A stretch of DNA of 64,000 nucleotides, taken from an uncultured Pelagibacteraceae bacterium (GTDB lineage: Bacteria; Pseudomonadota; Alphaproteobacteria; Pelagibacterales; Pelagibacteraceae). A model generated the notes under the pieces. That model saw only the letters and a program-made list of their open reading frames with translations, was not told the DNA's origin and made no database searches. The first letter of the stretch is position 1, and each line of letters starts with the position of its first letter. The translations under genes were made by a program, and so were the position numbers. Of this stretch, positions 7,401-14,797 are shown in pieces. The stretch lies in NCBI GenBank assembly GCA_902624045.1, contig CACNVX010000003.1, positions 1 to 64,000 of the forward strand, read 5' to 3'.

Positions 7401-8419
7401 TTTAATCCAGTCTTTTCAGAAAAATTAAATTTATTATTCAGATTTTGTACAGCTTGACCAGCTCCGCCTTTAATTAAATTATCAAGAGCAGATAGAATGA
7501 TTATTTTATTGTTATATTTAGATTTGCATACAGAGATATAGCAGTTATTAGTATTTATTACTTCATTAGTACTTAATAATGAGTCAGACTTTAATATTTT
7601 AACAAAACTCTCATTTTTATAAAAATTAGTTAATGCTTTTAATACCTTAGTTTGTGAAATATTATTTTCTAAATCAACATATATTGTACTCAGAATACCT
7701 CTGAACATTGGTGATAAGTGAGGAGTAAAACTAAATTGAAATTTTTTCTTCGTAAATTTTCTTAACATTTGGTCTATTTCAGAATTGTGACGATGAAAAC
7801 CAACTCCATATGCACTTAAAGATTCATACAAATTTTTGTCTTTATATTTTTTGTGAACTCCTCTTCCAGCGCCTGAATATCCAGATTTTGAGTCGATTAT
7901 TATATTATTAAATTTAATTAATTTTTTTTTAAATAATGGAAATAGAGGTAACAATATTGATGTGGGATAACATCCTGGGCATGAAATTATATTATACTTT
8001 TTAATCTCTTTTCGGTTTATTTCAGGGAGCAAATAGATGCTTTTCTTTATTAAATTAATTGCACGATGTTTTTGTTTATACCACTTTAAATAATCAGAAG
8101 CTTTTTCTAATCTAAAATCTGCGGCAAGATCGATTAGAATATGATTTTTGCTTAAATGTTTAGATATATCCTGTGCTTCGCCATTTGGAAGTGCTGTAAA
8201 AATAACATGAATATCTTTTAATAATTTTTTATTAAATTTTAAAATTTTTGGTAATTTATATTTAGATAAAGATTTATCATAAAATTTAACGTGTTTACCC
8301 ACAGAAGAGTTTCCACAAAGATATTTAATATTAATATATTTGTGTTTAACTAATAATTTAATTAATTGAACACCAATATATCCAGTTGATCCAGCAACTA
8401 ATGCGTTAAGCTTAGGCAT
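7397..8419 (-). CDS. argC: N-acetyl-gamma-glutamyl-phosphate reductase
   Basis: A 340-residue arginine-synthesis enzyme reducing N-acetylglutamyl phosphate to the semialdehyde with NADPH. The nucleotide-binding loop GSTGYIG is at 10-16, TALPNGEA (75-82) follows, and the catalytic cysteine lies in SCPGCYPT (Cys150). HRHNSEIDQ contains the conserved catalytic histidine, and FTPHLSPMFRGI is family-typical. Length fits the long bacterial form. It leads the tight set argC, lipoprotein, hom, AEC transporter. Confidence 0.95.
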   Translation of the reverse strand: MPKLNALVAGSTGYIGVQLIKLLVKHKYINIKYLCGNSSVGKHVKFYDKSLSKYKLPKILKFNKKLLKDIHVIFTALPNGEAQDISKHLSKNHILIDLAADFRLEKASDYLKWYKQKHRAINLIKKSIYLLPEINRKEIKKYNIISCPGCYPTSILLPLFPLFKKKLIKFNNIIIDSKSGYSGAGRGVHKKYKDKNLYESLSAYGVGFHRHNSEIDQMLRKFTKKKFQFSFTPHLSPMFRGILSTIYVDLENNISQTKVLKALTNFYKNESFVKILKSDSLLSTNEVINTNNCYISVCKSKYNNKIIILSALDNLIKGGAGQAVQNLNNKFNFSEKTGLK

Positions 8420-8452
8420 TTTTTATTATAGCAGTTAAAAATTAAAAAAAAA

Positions 8453-8890
8453 TTATCTTTTAGAGAATTGGAAGCTTCTTCTAGCTTTTCTTCTACCAGG
8501 TTTTTTTCTTTCAACTGCTCTTGAGTCTCTAGTTGTAAGTTTCTCTGTTTTTAGGGTAGATTTTAAGTTTTCATCAAATAATACTAATGCTTTTGAAATT
8601 CCGTGAACCATAGCGCCTGCTTGACCTGTAGGCCCTCCTCCTTTTACACTGCATCTAACATCGTAGTCTGTTGCTTGATTTATAATTTCAAAAGGTCTTG
8701 TAATTTGCATTTTGTGAATTTCGTCAGCAAAGTATTCACTAAAAAGTTTACCATTTACGTAAATTTTACCAGAACCTTTTTTTAACCAAACTTTTGCAAT
8801 TGATGTTTTTCTTCTACCAGTAGCGTATTTACTATCTTTAAAATCTAATTTTAATTTTGGGGATTTTGATGCTGATTGAGTATTTTCCAT
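8453..8890 (-). CDS. rpsI: 30S ribosomal protein S9
   Basis: A 145-residue small-subunit protein. YATGRRKTSIAKVWLK, GGGPTGQAGAMVHGISKAL and the basic C-terminus ending RSFQFSKR (the tail that reaches the decoding-site tRNA) are diagnostic. A 20-residue N-terminal extension precedes the core, as in other alphaproteobacteria. It follows rplM with one base between stop and start, the usual L13-S9 operon. Confidence 0.97.
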   Translation of the reverse strand: MENTQSASKSPKLKLDFKDSKYATGRRKTSIAKVWLKKGSGKIYVNGKLFSEYFADEIHKMQITRPFEIINQATDYDVRCSVKGGGPTGQAGAMVHGISKALVLFDENLKSTLKTEKLTTRDSRAVERKKPGRRKARRSFQFSKR

Positions 8891-8891
8891 C

Positions 8892-9350
8892 TTAGTTTCT
8901 AGCTATATTTTTACTATTTAATTTATCTAACTCTATTACAGTCGGATTTTGTGCTGAATGCGGATGTTCATTTCCTGCATAAATTTTTAATTTTGTTAAC
9001 TGTTTTCTTCCCAATACTCCACCGGGTAACATCCTTTTAACTGCCATTTTTAAAGTTTCTCCAGGTTTTTTTTCATGAAGTTTCTCAGGTGTTGTAACTT
9101 TAATTCCACCTGGATGACCAGTGTGTCTGTAATATTTTTTATCTTGAAATTTTTTTCCAGTGAATTTTGCTTGTTCAATATTTTTAACAACAACAAAGTC
9201 ACCATCATCCATATGAGGTGTGTATGTAGTTTTGTTCTTGCCTCTTATGATATTGGAAACAACAGTTGCTAATCTACCAACAACTGCATTCTTTGCGTCT
9301 ATTTCATACCAAGATGAATTTAATTGGTCTTTTTTAGTGAATTTTGTCAT
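8892..9350 (-). CDS. rplM: 50S ribosomal protein L13
   Basis: A 152-residue large-subunit protein with the conserved WYEIDAKNAVVGRLATVVSNIIRGKNK and GGVLGRKQLTKLKIYAGNEHPH type segments. It is the first gene of the rplM-rpsI operon. A promoter-like pair ends 10 bp before the ATG and no Shine-Dalgarno sequence is present, so its mRNA may be leaderless. Confidence 0.97.
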   Translation of the reverse strand: MTKFTKKDQLNSSWYEIDAKNAVVGRLATVVSNIIRGKNKTTYTPHMDDGDFVVVKNIEQAKFTGKKFQDKKYYRHTGHPGGIKVTTPEKLHEKKPGETLKMAVKRMLPGGVLGRKQLTKLKIYAGNEHPHSAQNPTVIELDKLNSKNIARN

Positions 9351-9360
9351 TGTGCGAGGA

Positions 9361-9388
9361 TTAATACTATTAATAATTACAAAGTCAA
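9361..9388 (-). promoter_or_regulatory. Candidate promoter for rplM-rpsI
   Basis: Read on the minus strand, TTGACT (9388-9383) and TATTAA (9366-9361) are spaced by 16 bp. Ten bases separate the -10 box from the rplM ATG, so the predicted transcript would begin within a few bases of the start codon. Confidence 0.45.
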
Positions 9389-9401
9389 TTTTATATTTAG
9401 C

Positions 9402-9429
9402 TTGAAATATGTAGCTAATATGCTAAATA
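9402..9429 (+). promoter_or_regulatory. Candidate promoter for the metY riboswitch transcript
   Basis: TTGAAA (9402-9407) and TAAATA (9424-9429) are 16 bp apart, placing the start near 9436 at the first SAM-II helix. An alternative -10 TAATAT (9416-9421) would give a start near 9428 and include more 5' sequence. The choice between the two is open. Confidence 0.3.
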
Positions 9430-9430
9430 T

Positions 9431-9477
9431 CAGTTGCCGATTTGATCCTATTGCGGGCTTATAACTGCTAAAAAGGA
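9431..9477 (+). promoter_or_regulatory. SAM-II riboswitch aptamer (first of a tandem pair)
   Basis: The conserved SAM-II elements occur in order: GCCGATTT, CC, ATTGC, GGGC and GCTAAAAAGG. GCC (9436-9438) can pair with GGC (9456-9458) as P1, and CC of the loop with GG of AAAAAGG as the pseudoknot. SAM-II senses S-adenosylmethionine. Its 3' AAGGA is not followed by an ATG at translational distance, so it cannot directly hide the metY start; control must act through the linker or the second aptamer. Confidence 0.85.
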
Positions 9478-9502
9478 AATTTCATAAAATTAATAAAATC
9501 GG

Positions 9503-9558
9503 TGGGCATTTGAACTGTATTGTGCGCCTAACATAATGTTGAAGCACTAAAAAAGGAG
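9503..9558 (+). promoter_or_regulatory. SAM-V riboswitch aptamer overlapping the metY ribosome-binding site
   Basis: The segments GGCATTTGAACTGTATTGTGCGCC and, after a hairpin AACA-TAA-TGTT, GCACTAAAAAAGGAG match the SAM-V consensus known from marine bacteria, SAR11 included. P1 is formed by 9503-9507 with 9526-9530; the pseudoknot pairs GTGC (9522-9525) with GCAC (9544-9547). The final AAGGAG is the Shine-Dalgarno of metY, 5 bp before the ATG at 9563, so SAM binding should block translation. Confidence 0.88.
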
Positions 9559-9562
9559 TAAA

Positions 9563-10891
9563 ATGACTAAAAAAAGAAATAACGCTGAAACTATTGCCAT
9601 ACATGGTGGTGACTATAGGAGTGATCCAGCGACGAACGCAGTAGCTGTTCCAATTTATAGAACAACATCGTACCAATTTAACAATACAGAGCACGCTGCT
9701 AACCTTTTCGCTCTTAAAGAATTTGGTAACATCTATACTCGTATAATGAACCCAACAAATGATGTCCTGGAAAAAAGAGTTGCCGCTCTTGAAGGAGGTC
9801 TATCATGTGTAACTGTATCCTCAGGTCAAACTGCATCAACGTTTGCTGTATTAAATGTAGCCCAAGCCGGTGATAATATAGTAAGCTCAACTGATCTTTA
9901 TGGTGGTACAGTATCTTTATTCACACATACACTTAGCAAACTTGGGATAGAGATAAGATATGCAGATCCAAGTAATCCTGAAAATTTTGAAAAATTAATA
10001 GATGATAAAACTAGAGCTTTTTACGGTGAAACCTTACCAAATCCATATTTAAGGGTGTTTCCAATAAAGGAAGTTTCAGACATTGGAAGAAAATATAATA
10101 TACCATTAATCATGGATAACACAGCTGCACCAGTAATATGTAAACCGATTGAACACGGAGCTGCAGTAGTAATTCACTCACTTACAAAATACATAGGTGG
10201 TCATGGGACAGCAGTAGCTGGAAGTATCGTTGACAGTGGTAACTTTGATTGGACTGCAGATCCTAAGAGACAACCATTGTTTAACGAACCAGATGCAAGT
10301 TATGGTGGTGTTATCTGGGGAAAAGCTGTACCAGAACTAACTGGTGCCAATGTACCATTTGCAGTTAGGGCAAGAGTTTGTTTATTAAGAGATTTGGGAT
10401 CAGCTCTTGCTCCAGATAATGCTTTTGCAATAATTCAAGGGCTTGAAACAGTTGCTTTAAGAATGAGACAACATTGTGCTAATGCTGAATATGTAGTTGA
10501 TTTTCTTAAAAAGCATAAAGAAGTTACAAAAGTTATTTATTCTACTGAACATGATAAGCCTATAGCTGATAGAGCAAAAAAATATCTTCAAGGTGGAAAT
10601 GGACCAATGGTTGGTATCGAACTTAAAGGTGGTATTGAAGCTGGTAAAAAATTTATCGAGTCTTTAAAGATGTTCTATCACGTTGCTAATATTGGTGATG
10701 CTAGAAGTTTAGCAATTCATCCAGCAAGCACAACTCATAGTCAATTAAATGAGAAAGAGCTAGCTGCATCAGGTGTTACTCAAAGCTATGTAAGACTTTG
10801 TATCGGCATTGAACACATTGATGATATTATTGAGGATCTAGATCAAGCATTGAATAAATCTTCGAAGGGTAATTTAAAAGCTGTTAGCTAA
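9563..10891 (+). CDS. metY: O-acetylhomoserine sulfhydrylase (aminocarboxypropyltransferase)
   Basis: A 442-residue PLP enzyme of the Cys/Met fold joining O-acetylhomoserine and sulfide (or methanethiol) to homocysteine (or methionine). ETIAIHGGD at the N-terminus, TRIMNPT (Tyr/Arg phosphate site), VSSGQTA, Asp185 in MDNTAAP and the Schiff-base Lys209 in HSLTKYIGGHG are all present. Length is that of the MetY branch, longer than MetB/MetZ. A strong Shine-Dalgarno (AAGGAG) lies inside the SAM-V aptamer, so expression should fall when SAM is plentiful. Confidence 0.95.
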   Translation: MTKKRNNAETIAIHGGDYRSDPATNAVAVPIYRTTSYQFNNTEHAANLFALKEFGNIYTRIMNPTNDVLEKRVAALEGGLSCVTVSSGQTASTFAVLNVAQAGDNIVSSTDLYGGTVSLFTHTLSKLGIEIRYADPSNPENFEKLIDDKTRAFYGETLPNPYLRVFPIKEVSDIGRKYNIPLIMDNTAAPVICKPIEHGAAVVIHSLTKYIGGHGTAVAGSIVDSGNFDWTADPKRQPLFNEPDASYGGVIWGKAVPELTGANVPFAVRARVCLLRDLGSALAPDNAFAIIQGLETVALRMRQHCANAEYVVDFLKKHKEVTKVIYSTEHDKPIADRAKKYLQGGNGPMVGIELKGGIEAGKKFIESLKMFYHVANIGDARSLAIHPASTTHSQLNEKELAASGVTQSYVRLCIGIEHIDDIIEDLDQALNKSSKGNLKAVS

Positions 10892-10897
10892 TTTGTG

Positions 10898-10914
10898 GTT
10901 TTAGTGTCTAAAAC
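10898..10914 (+). terminator. Candidate hairpin at the end of metY
   Basis: GTTTTAG and CTAAAAC form a perfect 7-bp stem around TGT, 6 bases after the metY stop. No T run follows directly; the nearest is at 10931-10937 after a weaker AACTA/TAGTT stem. It may be a transcript end or a stabilising 3' hairpin between two convergent genes. Confidence 0.35.
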
Positions 10915-10919
10915 GTGAA

Positions 10920-11945
10920 CTAGAAATTAGTTTTTTTATGTTCCACAATATAAAGAAAATACAAAGTTGAAAGTATTATTAAAATAGAATTTATCTGGTG
11001 TAGAGACGCATAAAGCATTTTTACTCCAGATAAAATTGTTAGAACACCTAAAAAAATTTGAAACAATAAAGCGATTCCAATAATGAAAATTGGTGTTCTT
11101 AAATTTACACTTTCATTTTTTAAAACAAAAAAAAGTATATAAAAATATATTATGACAATTAAATACGCTAAATTTCTATGAATAAATTGAACAAGTGATT
11201 GATCATCAAATACTTTTAGGTTAAAAAAATCAGCAATCATACTGTCATCAGGAAAATATGATGAGCCCATCAAAGGCCAAGTATTATAAATTTTTCCCGC
11301 ATCCATCCCTGAAACAAATGCTCCAATAATTAATTGTAAAAATAATAATAAAAGAAAGAATTTAATTGAGAATAATTTAATATTAATCTGATTAATTTTT
11401 ACATCAGTAAGATTTAAATATTTCCAAAAAACTATAGATAAAATTATAAAAGCTGTAACTAAATGAAGTGATAATCTATAATGACTAACATCAACTCTAT
11501 CAACCAATCCACTTGAAACCATATACCATCCAATAAATCCCTGAAAACACACTAAGAAAAAAATAATTGAATATTCCCTTAAAATCCAAAAACCATTTTT
11601 AATTGTAAAATAAATCATGGGCAAAAGGACTGTTAAACCAATTAGTCTACCAAGTTGACGATGTGCCCATTCCCACCAAAAAATTATTTTAAATTCATTC
11701 AAGGTCATATTAAAGTTTTGTTCCTTATATTCAGGTATTGTTTTATAAAGATCAAAATATTCTATCCATTTATCATTTGTTAAAGGAGGCAATGAGCCAA
11801 CAAAAAGTTCCCAGCTTGTAATAGATAATCCAGAGTCAGTTAATCTGGTTAAACCACCTACCAAGATAATAAGAACAATCATCATTAATAGAGTGATCAT
11901 CCATAGTTTTAATTGAGAATTCAAAGAATAATTCTGGCTGTACAT
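10920..11945 (-). CDS. ctaA: Heme A synthase (COX15/CtaA type 2)
   Basis: A 341-residue inner-membrane protein with eight hydrophobic helices that oxidises heme O to heme A for aa3-type cytochrome oxidase. Conserved features are GGLTRLTDSGLSITSWE near the N-terminus and the heme-binding histidines in EWAHRQLGRL, SHYRLSLHL, QFIHRNLAYL and ASLHQINSI. It is monocistronic, convergent with metY and divergent from the chorismate mutase gene. Confidence 0.93.
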   Translation of the reverse strand: MYSQNYSLNSQLKLWMITLLMMIVLIILVGGLTRLTDSGLSITSWELFVGSLPPLTNDKWIEYFDLYKTIPEYKEQNFNMTLNEFKIIFWWEWAHRQLGRLIGLTVLLPMIYFTIKNGFWILREYSIIFFLVCFQGFIGWYMVSSGLVDRVDVSHYRLSLHLVTAFIILSIVFWKYLNLTDVKINQINIKLFSIKFFLLLLFLQLIIGAFVSGMDAGKIYNTWPLMGSSYFPDDSMIADFFNLKVFDDQSLVQFIHRNLAYLIVIIYFYILFFVLKNESVNLRTPIFIIGIALLFQIFLGVLTILSGVKMLYASLHQINSILIILSTLYFLYIVEHKKTNF

Positions 11946-11952
11946 GATTAGA

Positions 11953-11980
11953 TAAATATAATAATTATTAATTAAACCAA
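11953..11980 (-). promoter_or_regulatory. Candidate promoter for ctaA
   Basis: On the minus strand TTGGTT (11980-11975) and TATTTA (11958-11953) are 16 bp apart. Seven bases separate the -10 box from the ATG at 11945, with no Shine-Dalgarno sequence. The region is so AT-rich that alternatives exist. Confidence 0.3.
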
Positions 11981-11988
11981 TAAATTAA

Positions 11989-12279
11989 ATGTCGCCTAAA
12001 AACAAAAAAAAATTGGAAATAATAAGATCTAAATTAGATAAATTAGATAATAAGCTATTAACTTTAATTAAATATAGAACAAATCTTGTAAAAGAAGTTT
12101 TAAAACTTAAAGAATTTAAAAAAGAAATAGTAGATAAAAGACGTATTAATTTTATTCTTAAGAAAATTCACTCAAAATCTAAAAAACTAAAAATTGATCC
12201 TAAAATTACTAATCGTATATGGAAAAATATGATTTTGTCTTATATCGATTATGAAAAGAGAAACTTTAAAAAAAAGTAA
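11989..12279 (+). CDS. Chorismate mutase, AroQ type
   Basis: A 96-residue, all-helical protein rearranging chorismate to prephenate for Phe and Tyr. The AroQ pattern is visible: IIRSKLDKLDNKLLTLIKYRTNLVKEVLKLK, with Arg13, Arg29 and Lys40 in active-site positions, then VDKRRINFILKKI (Asp/Arg pair). The usual final Gln/Glu region reads NMILSYIDYEK. It is a stand-alone domain, not fused to prephenate dehydratase. It is very rich in Lys. The stop abuts the rpmG stop on the other strand. Confidence 0.8.
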   Translation: MSPKNKKKLEIIRSKLDKLDNKLLTLIKYRTNLVKEVLKLKEFKKEIVDKRRINFILKKIHSKSKKLKIDPKITNRIWKNMILSYIDYEKRNFKKK

Positions 12280-12471
12280 TTATTTACTGTGTGGTGGAAG
12301 CTTCTTTTCCACAAACATTTCGTGCTTTCTAGTATCGGGATTGTATTTTTTTGCCGAAAGTTTAACCTTAGCTTTCTCGCCTCCAGCTGGTTTTTTTACA
12401 TAATAGAAGTAAGGACTATCTGGTTTTGCCTCTGGAACCATTCTTACTTTAACGTGTGTTTTTTTTGCCAT
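12280..12471 (-). CDS. rpmG: 50S ribosomal protein L33
   Basis: A 63-residue protein beginning MAKKTHVKVRMVPEAK and containing FYYVKKPAG and KKYNPDTRKHEMFVEKKL, the L33 signature. No Cys pair is present, so it is the zinc-independent form. A few residues longer than the usual 55. Its start lies 23 nt inside the 3' end of the MerR-type gene. Confidence 0.92.
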   Translation of the reverse strand: MAKKTHVKVRMVPEAKPDSPYFYYVKKPAGGEKAKVKLSAKKYNPDTRKHEMFVEKKLPPHSK

Positions 12472-12832
12472 TTTTTAATTCTTTTAATTTATTCGAAATT
12501 TTTACTAACTTAATTTTTAAATTTTCAGTTCTTATAGATTTATCTGCTATTTCGTCAAGCTTTAAAGAATCTTCGTTATTTAATATTTTTTTTACTCCAT
12601 TTATTGTCATACCCTGATCTTTAAGTAAAAATTTAACTTTTTTGAGAAGATTTATTGTTTTTTCATCATAATACCTTCTATTAGAATTCAATAATTTCGG
12701 TTTAATTTGTTTAAATTGGGTTTCCCAAAATCTAATAACATGTGTACGTAAAGCACCTTTGTCATTTGATTTAAGGTTTAATATTTTAACTACTTCTCCA
12801 ATAGTTTTATATGCATTGTCTGATTTATCCAT
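12449..12832 (-). CDS. MerR-family transcriptional regulator
   Basis: A 127-residue protein. The N-terminal winged helix reads YKTIGEVVKILN, then LRTHVIRFWETQFKQIKPK and NRRYYDEKTINLLKKVKFLLKDQGMTINGVKKIL, which is the MerR domain (residues 8-85). The remaining 40 residues form a Lys-rich coiled segment with no ligand-binding domain. This gene type follows ihfA in many alphaproteobacteria; its targets are unknown. It overlaps ihfA by 8 nt and rpmG by 23 nt. Confidence 0.88.
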   Translation of the reverse strand: MDKSDNAYKTIGEVVKILNLKSNDKGALRTHVIRFWETQFKQIKPKLLNSNRRYYDEKTINLLKKVKFLLKDQGMTINGVKKILNNEDSLKLDEIADKSIRTENLKIKLVKISNKLKELKNGKKNTR

Positions 12833-13130
12833 TATTCTTCAAATTGATAAATTCTTTAAATTCTTTTGATGGCTTAAACAATACAACATTTCTGCTTGAA
12901 ATCATTTTTGTTTCTTTTGTTTTGGGATTTCTTCCAATCCTAGATTTTTTTTGTCTTATAGAAAAAGTACCAAATTTTGATAGTTTTAATTTTTTTTCAT
13001 CTTTGATATTAGATACAATAGTTAATAAAAAATCTTCAATTAAATTTTCTGATATTTGTTTAGAAAAACCAAGCTGCATATAAACCAAGTTAACTAAGTC
13101 TCTTTTAGTTAAATTAATTCTCATATTCAA
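12825..13130 (-). CDS. ihfA: Integration host factor, alpha subunit (HU/IHF family)
   Basis: A 101-residue DNA-bending protein. LTKRDLVNLVYMQLGFSK, LSKFGTFSIRQKKSRIGRNPKT and VVLFKPSKEFKEFI are the HU/IHF dimer and DNA-intercalating arm motifs (Pro in RNPKT). The neighbourhood plsX-ihfA-merR supports the alpha subunit rather than HU. Its start overlaps the plsX stop by 4 nt; in many alphaproteobacteria fabH lies between these two genes, but here there is none. Confidence 0.9.
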   Translation of the reverse strand: MNMRINLTKRDLVNLVYMQLGFSKQISENLIEDFLLTIVSNIKDEKKLKLSKFGTFSIRQKKSRIGRNPKTKETKMISSRNVVLFKPSKEFKEFINLKNNG

Positions 13131-14128
13131 ATATTTTGCTTAATCTTTTCTATCAAATTACCTTTTACAATTCTATGACAAACATCTATAGAGTTTGAAA
13201 AGCCAATATAATCAGTTCCCCCATGGCTTTTAACAACTGGTGAGTCTAATCCAATAAATATAGCCCCATTGTACAATCTTGGGTCAAGTCTTTTCTTAAA
13301 TTTTTTTAAATTTGATATATTTAATAATGATGAAATTTTACCTAATAATGAACCTGTCATAGTATTTTTTAATTCACTAATTATAAAATTTGCAGTACCC
13401 TCTGCAGTTTTTAATGCAATATTTCCAGTAAAACCGTCTGAAACAATTACATTTACTTTTCCATCCATAAGATGATTTCCTTCAATGTATCCAGCAAAAT
13501 TATAATTATCTGATTTTTTTTCATTTAATAATTGATATGTTTCTTTTATTGTCTCGTTACCTTTCAATTCTTCTGAACCAATATTTAATAAGGCAACATT
13601 TGGTTTATCATTTGGATAAAGTGAAGTGTATAGGGAAGATCCCATAATTGAAAAATCTAAAAGATTTTTTGAACTACATTCGATATTTGCACCTAAATCT
13701 AAAACAACGCTCATCCCTTTTTTATTTGGCCATAAAGCAGATAGAGCTGGTTTATCAATATTTTCAATCATTTTTAAATTCAGTTTTGATACAACCAACA
13801 ATGCTCCAGTATTACCAGCAGATATAACTATATCTGCTTCTTTATTTTTAACACTTTGAATAGCAAGCCACATACTGGTATCCTTTCCCCTCTTAGCTCC
13901 TTCTAAAGGACTGTCTGTACTTTCAATTTTTTTTTCAGTATGTACTATTTCAAAAAACTCTTTGGAAATTTTTCCTGCTATTAATGGACTTATAATATTT
14001 TTGTCGCCAAAAATTTTAAAATAATTATTTTTATTTCTTGAATGATTTAAAATAATACCATCTATTATTTTCTTAGGTGATCCATCACCACCCATTGCAT
14101 CAACTGCAATTTTTATAATATCTGTCAT
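13127..14128 (-). CDS. plsX: Phosphate acyltransferase PlsX
   Basis: A 333-residue enzyme converting acyl-ACP and phosphate to acyl phosphate, the donor used by PlsY (encoded at 50160 in this window). IAVDAMGGDGSP at the N-terminus, EGAKRGKDTSM, ISAGNTGALL, VVLDLGANIEC and VIVSDGFTGNIALKTAEG are diagnostic. Length is normal. The gene follows rpmF with 16 bp between. Confidence 0.96.
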   Translation of the reverse strand: MTDIIKIAVDAMGGDGSPKKIIDGIILNHSRNKNNYFKIFGDKNIISPLIAGKISKEFFEIVHTEKKIESTDSPLEGAKRGKDTSMWLAIQSVKNKEADIVISAGNTGALLVVSKLNLKMIENIDKPALSALWPNKKGMSVVLDLGANIECSSKNLLDFSIMGSSLYTSLYPNDKPNVALLNIGSEELKGNETIKETYQLLNEKKSDNYNFAGYIEGNHLMDGKVNVIVSDGFTGNIALKTAEGTANFIISELKNTMTGSLLGKISSLLNISNLKKFKKRLDPRLYNGAIFIGLDSPVVKSHGGTDYIGFSNSIDVCHRIVKGNLIEKIKQNI

Positions 14129-14144
14129 TTTAAGTAATTATATA

Positions 14145-14327
14145 CTATTCTTTTGGGTCTAAAACCTGTCTTCCCTTATACATGCCAGTTTTAAGATCAA
14201 GATGATGAGAAAGTCTATATTCGCCAGATTTTTTATCTTCAACTACATTTTTAGTCGAAAACCTCATGGTTTGTGCTCTTCTCATTCCAGTTCTGGAAGG
14301 GGTTTGTTTTCGTTTTGGTACAGCCAT
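14145..14327 (-). CDS. rpmF: 50S ribosomal protein L32
   Basis: A 60-residue protein with the canonical start [19 protein letters not shown] and C-terminus [16 protein letters not shown]. Cys residues of a zinc ribbon are absent, as in the alphaproteobacterial form. It sits in front of plsX as usual. Two bases separate its start from the stop of the chaperone gene. Confidence 0.96.
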   Translation of the reverse strand: MAVPKRKQTPSRTGMRRAQTMRFSTKNVVEDKKSGEYRLSHHLDLKTGMYKGRQVLDPKE

Positions 14328-14329
14328 AA

Positions 14330-14797
14330 TTATGGGTTACTTACACTTTTTAAATAAGAATTCAAAGTTTTTTTTGATAAATTTGTGTTAAAATCATCAA
14401 AATATTGAGTTAATTCTTCAATATTTTTAAAATCACTTAAAAAAATAGAAATTTTATCTAATTTTTTATCTTTATTAAGTGTGTCCCAAAAATGAACTTC
14501 GGAAACCATTTTGTGAAATAGATTAATATAATCTTTCATTTTTTTATTTATTGACTGGTCACCATAACCAATTTCTCTTATGCTTAATTCTAATTGTTTA
14601 AAATTAAAATCATATATTTCTTGTAATATATTAGAATTTTCCTTTTTTTTAAAATTTTTTAAAAAGAATGAAAAATGAAGTAAAAATAAGGTTAAACGGT
14701 CAGAGAATTGATCTTCTCTTTCAAGACTTTTATATAAATCTTTATTTCTAGAGAAACTAATCAAATTGTTATAGATATGTATATATTTTTCATTCAT
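14330..14797 (-). CDS. Ubiquinol-cytochrome c chaperone family protein (CBP3-like)
   Basis: A 155-residue soluble helical protein of the family that includes mitochondrial CBP3, an assembly factor for the cytochrome bc1 complex. Family-typical stretches are [58 protein letters not shown]. In other alphaproteobacteria a DUF177 gene commonly separates it from rpmF; that gene is absent here. Its ATG (14797-14795) overlaps the bamE ATG on the other strand in a CATG tetramer. Confidence 0.8.
   Translation of the reverse strand: MNEKYIHIYNNLISFSRNKDLYKSLEREDQFSDRLTLFLLHFSFFLKNFKKKENSNILQEIYDFNFKQLELSIREIGYGDQSINKKMKDYINLFHKMVSEVHFWDTLNKDKKLDKISIFLSDFKNIEELTQYFDDFNTNLSKKTLNSYLKSVSNP

Noticed and set aside
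9000..9280. Antisense frames across ribosomal and other genes
   Set aside because: They mirror strongly conserved genes on the opposite strand and lack starts, sites and family features.
9470..9500. Leader peptide translated from the SAM-II AAGGA
   Set aside because: No ATG, GTG or TTG lies at usable distance; only ATA/ATT codons follow.
9475..9500. Rho-independent terminator between the two SAM aptamers
   Set aside because: No stable stem with a T run is present; the only strong pairing reaches back into the SAM-II core.
11989..12279. Lysine-rich frame as random AT-rich ORF
   Set aside because: Helical AroQ pattern with correctly spaced Arg/Lys residues and a conserved length support a real chorismate mutase.
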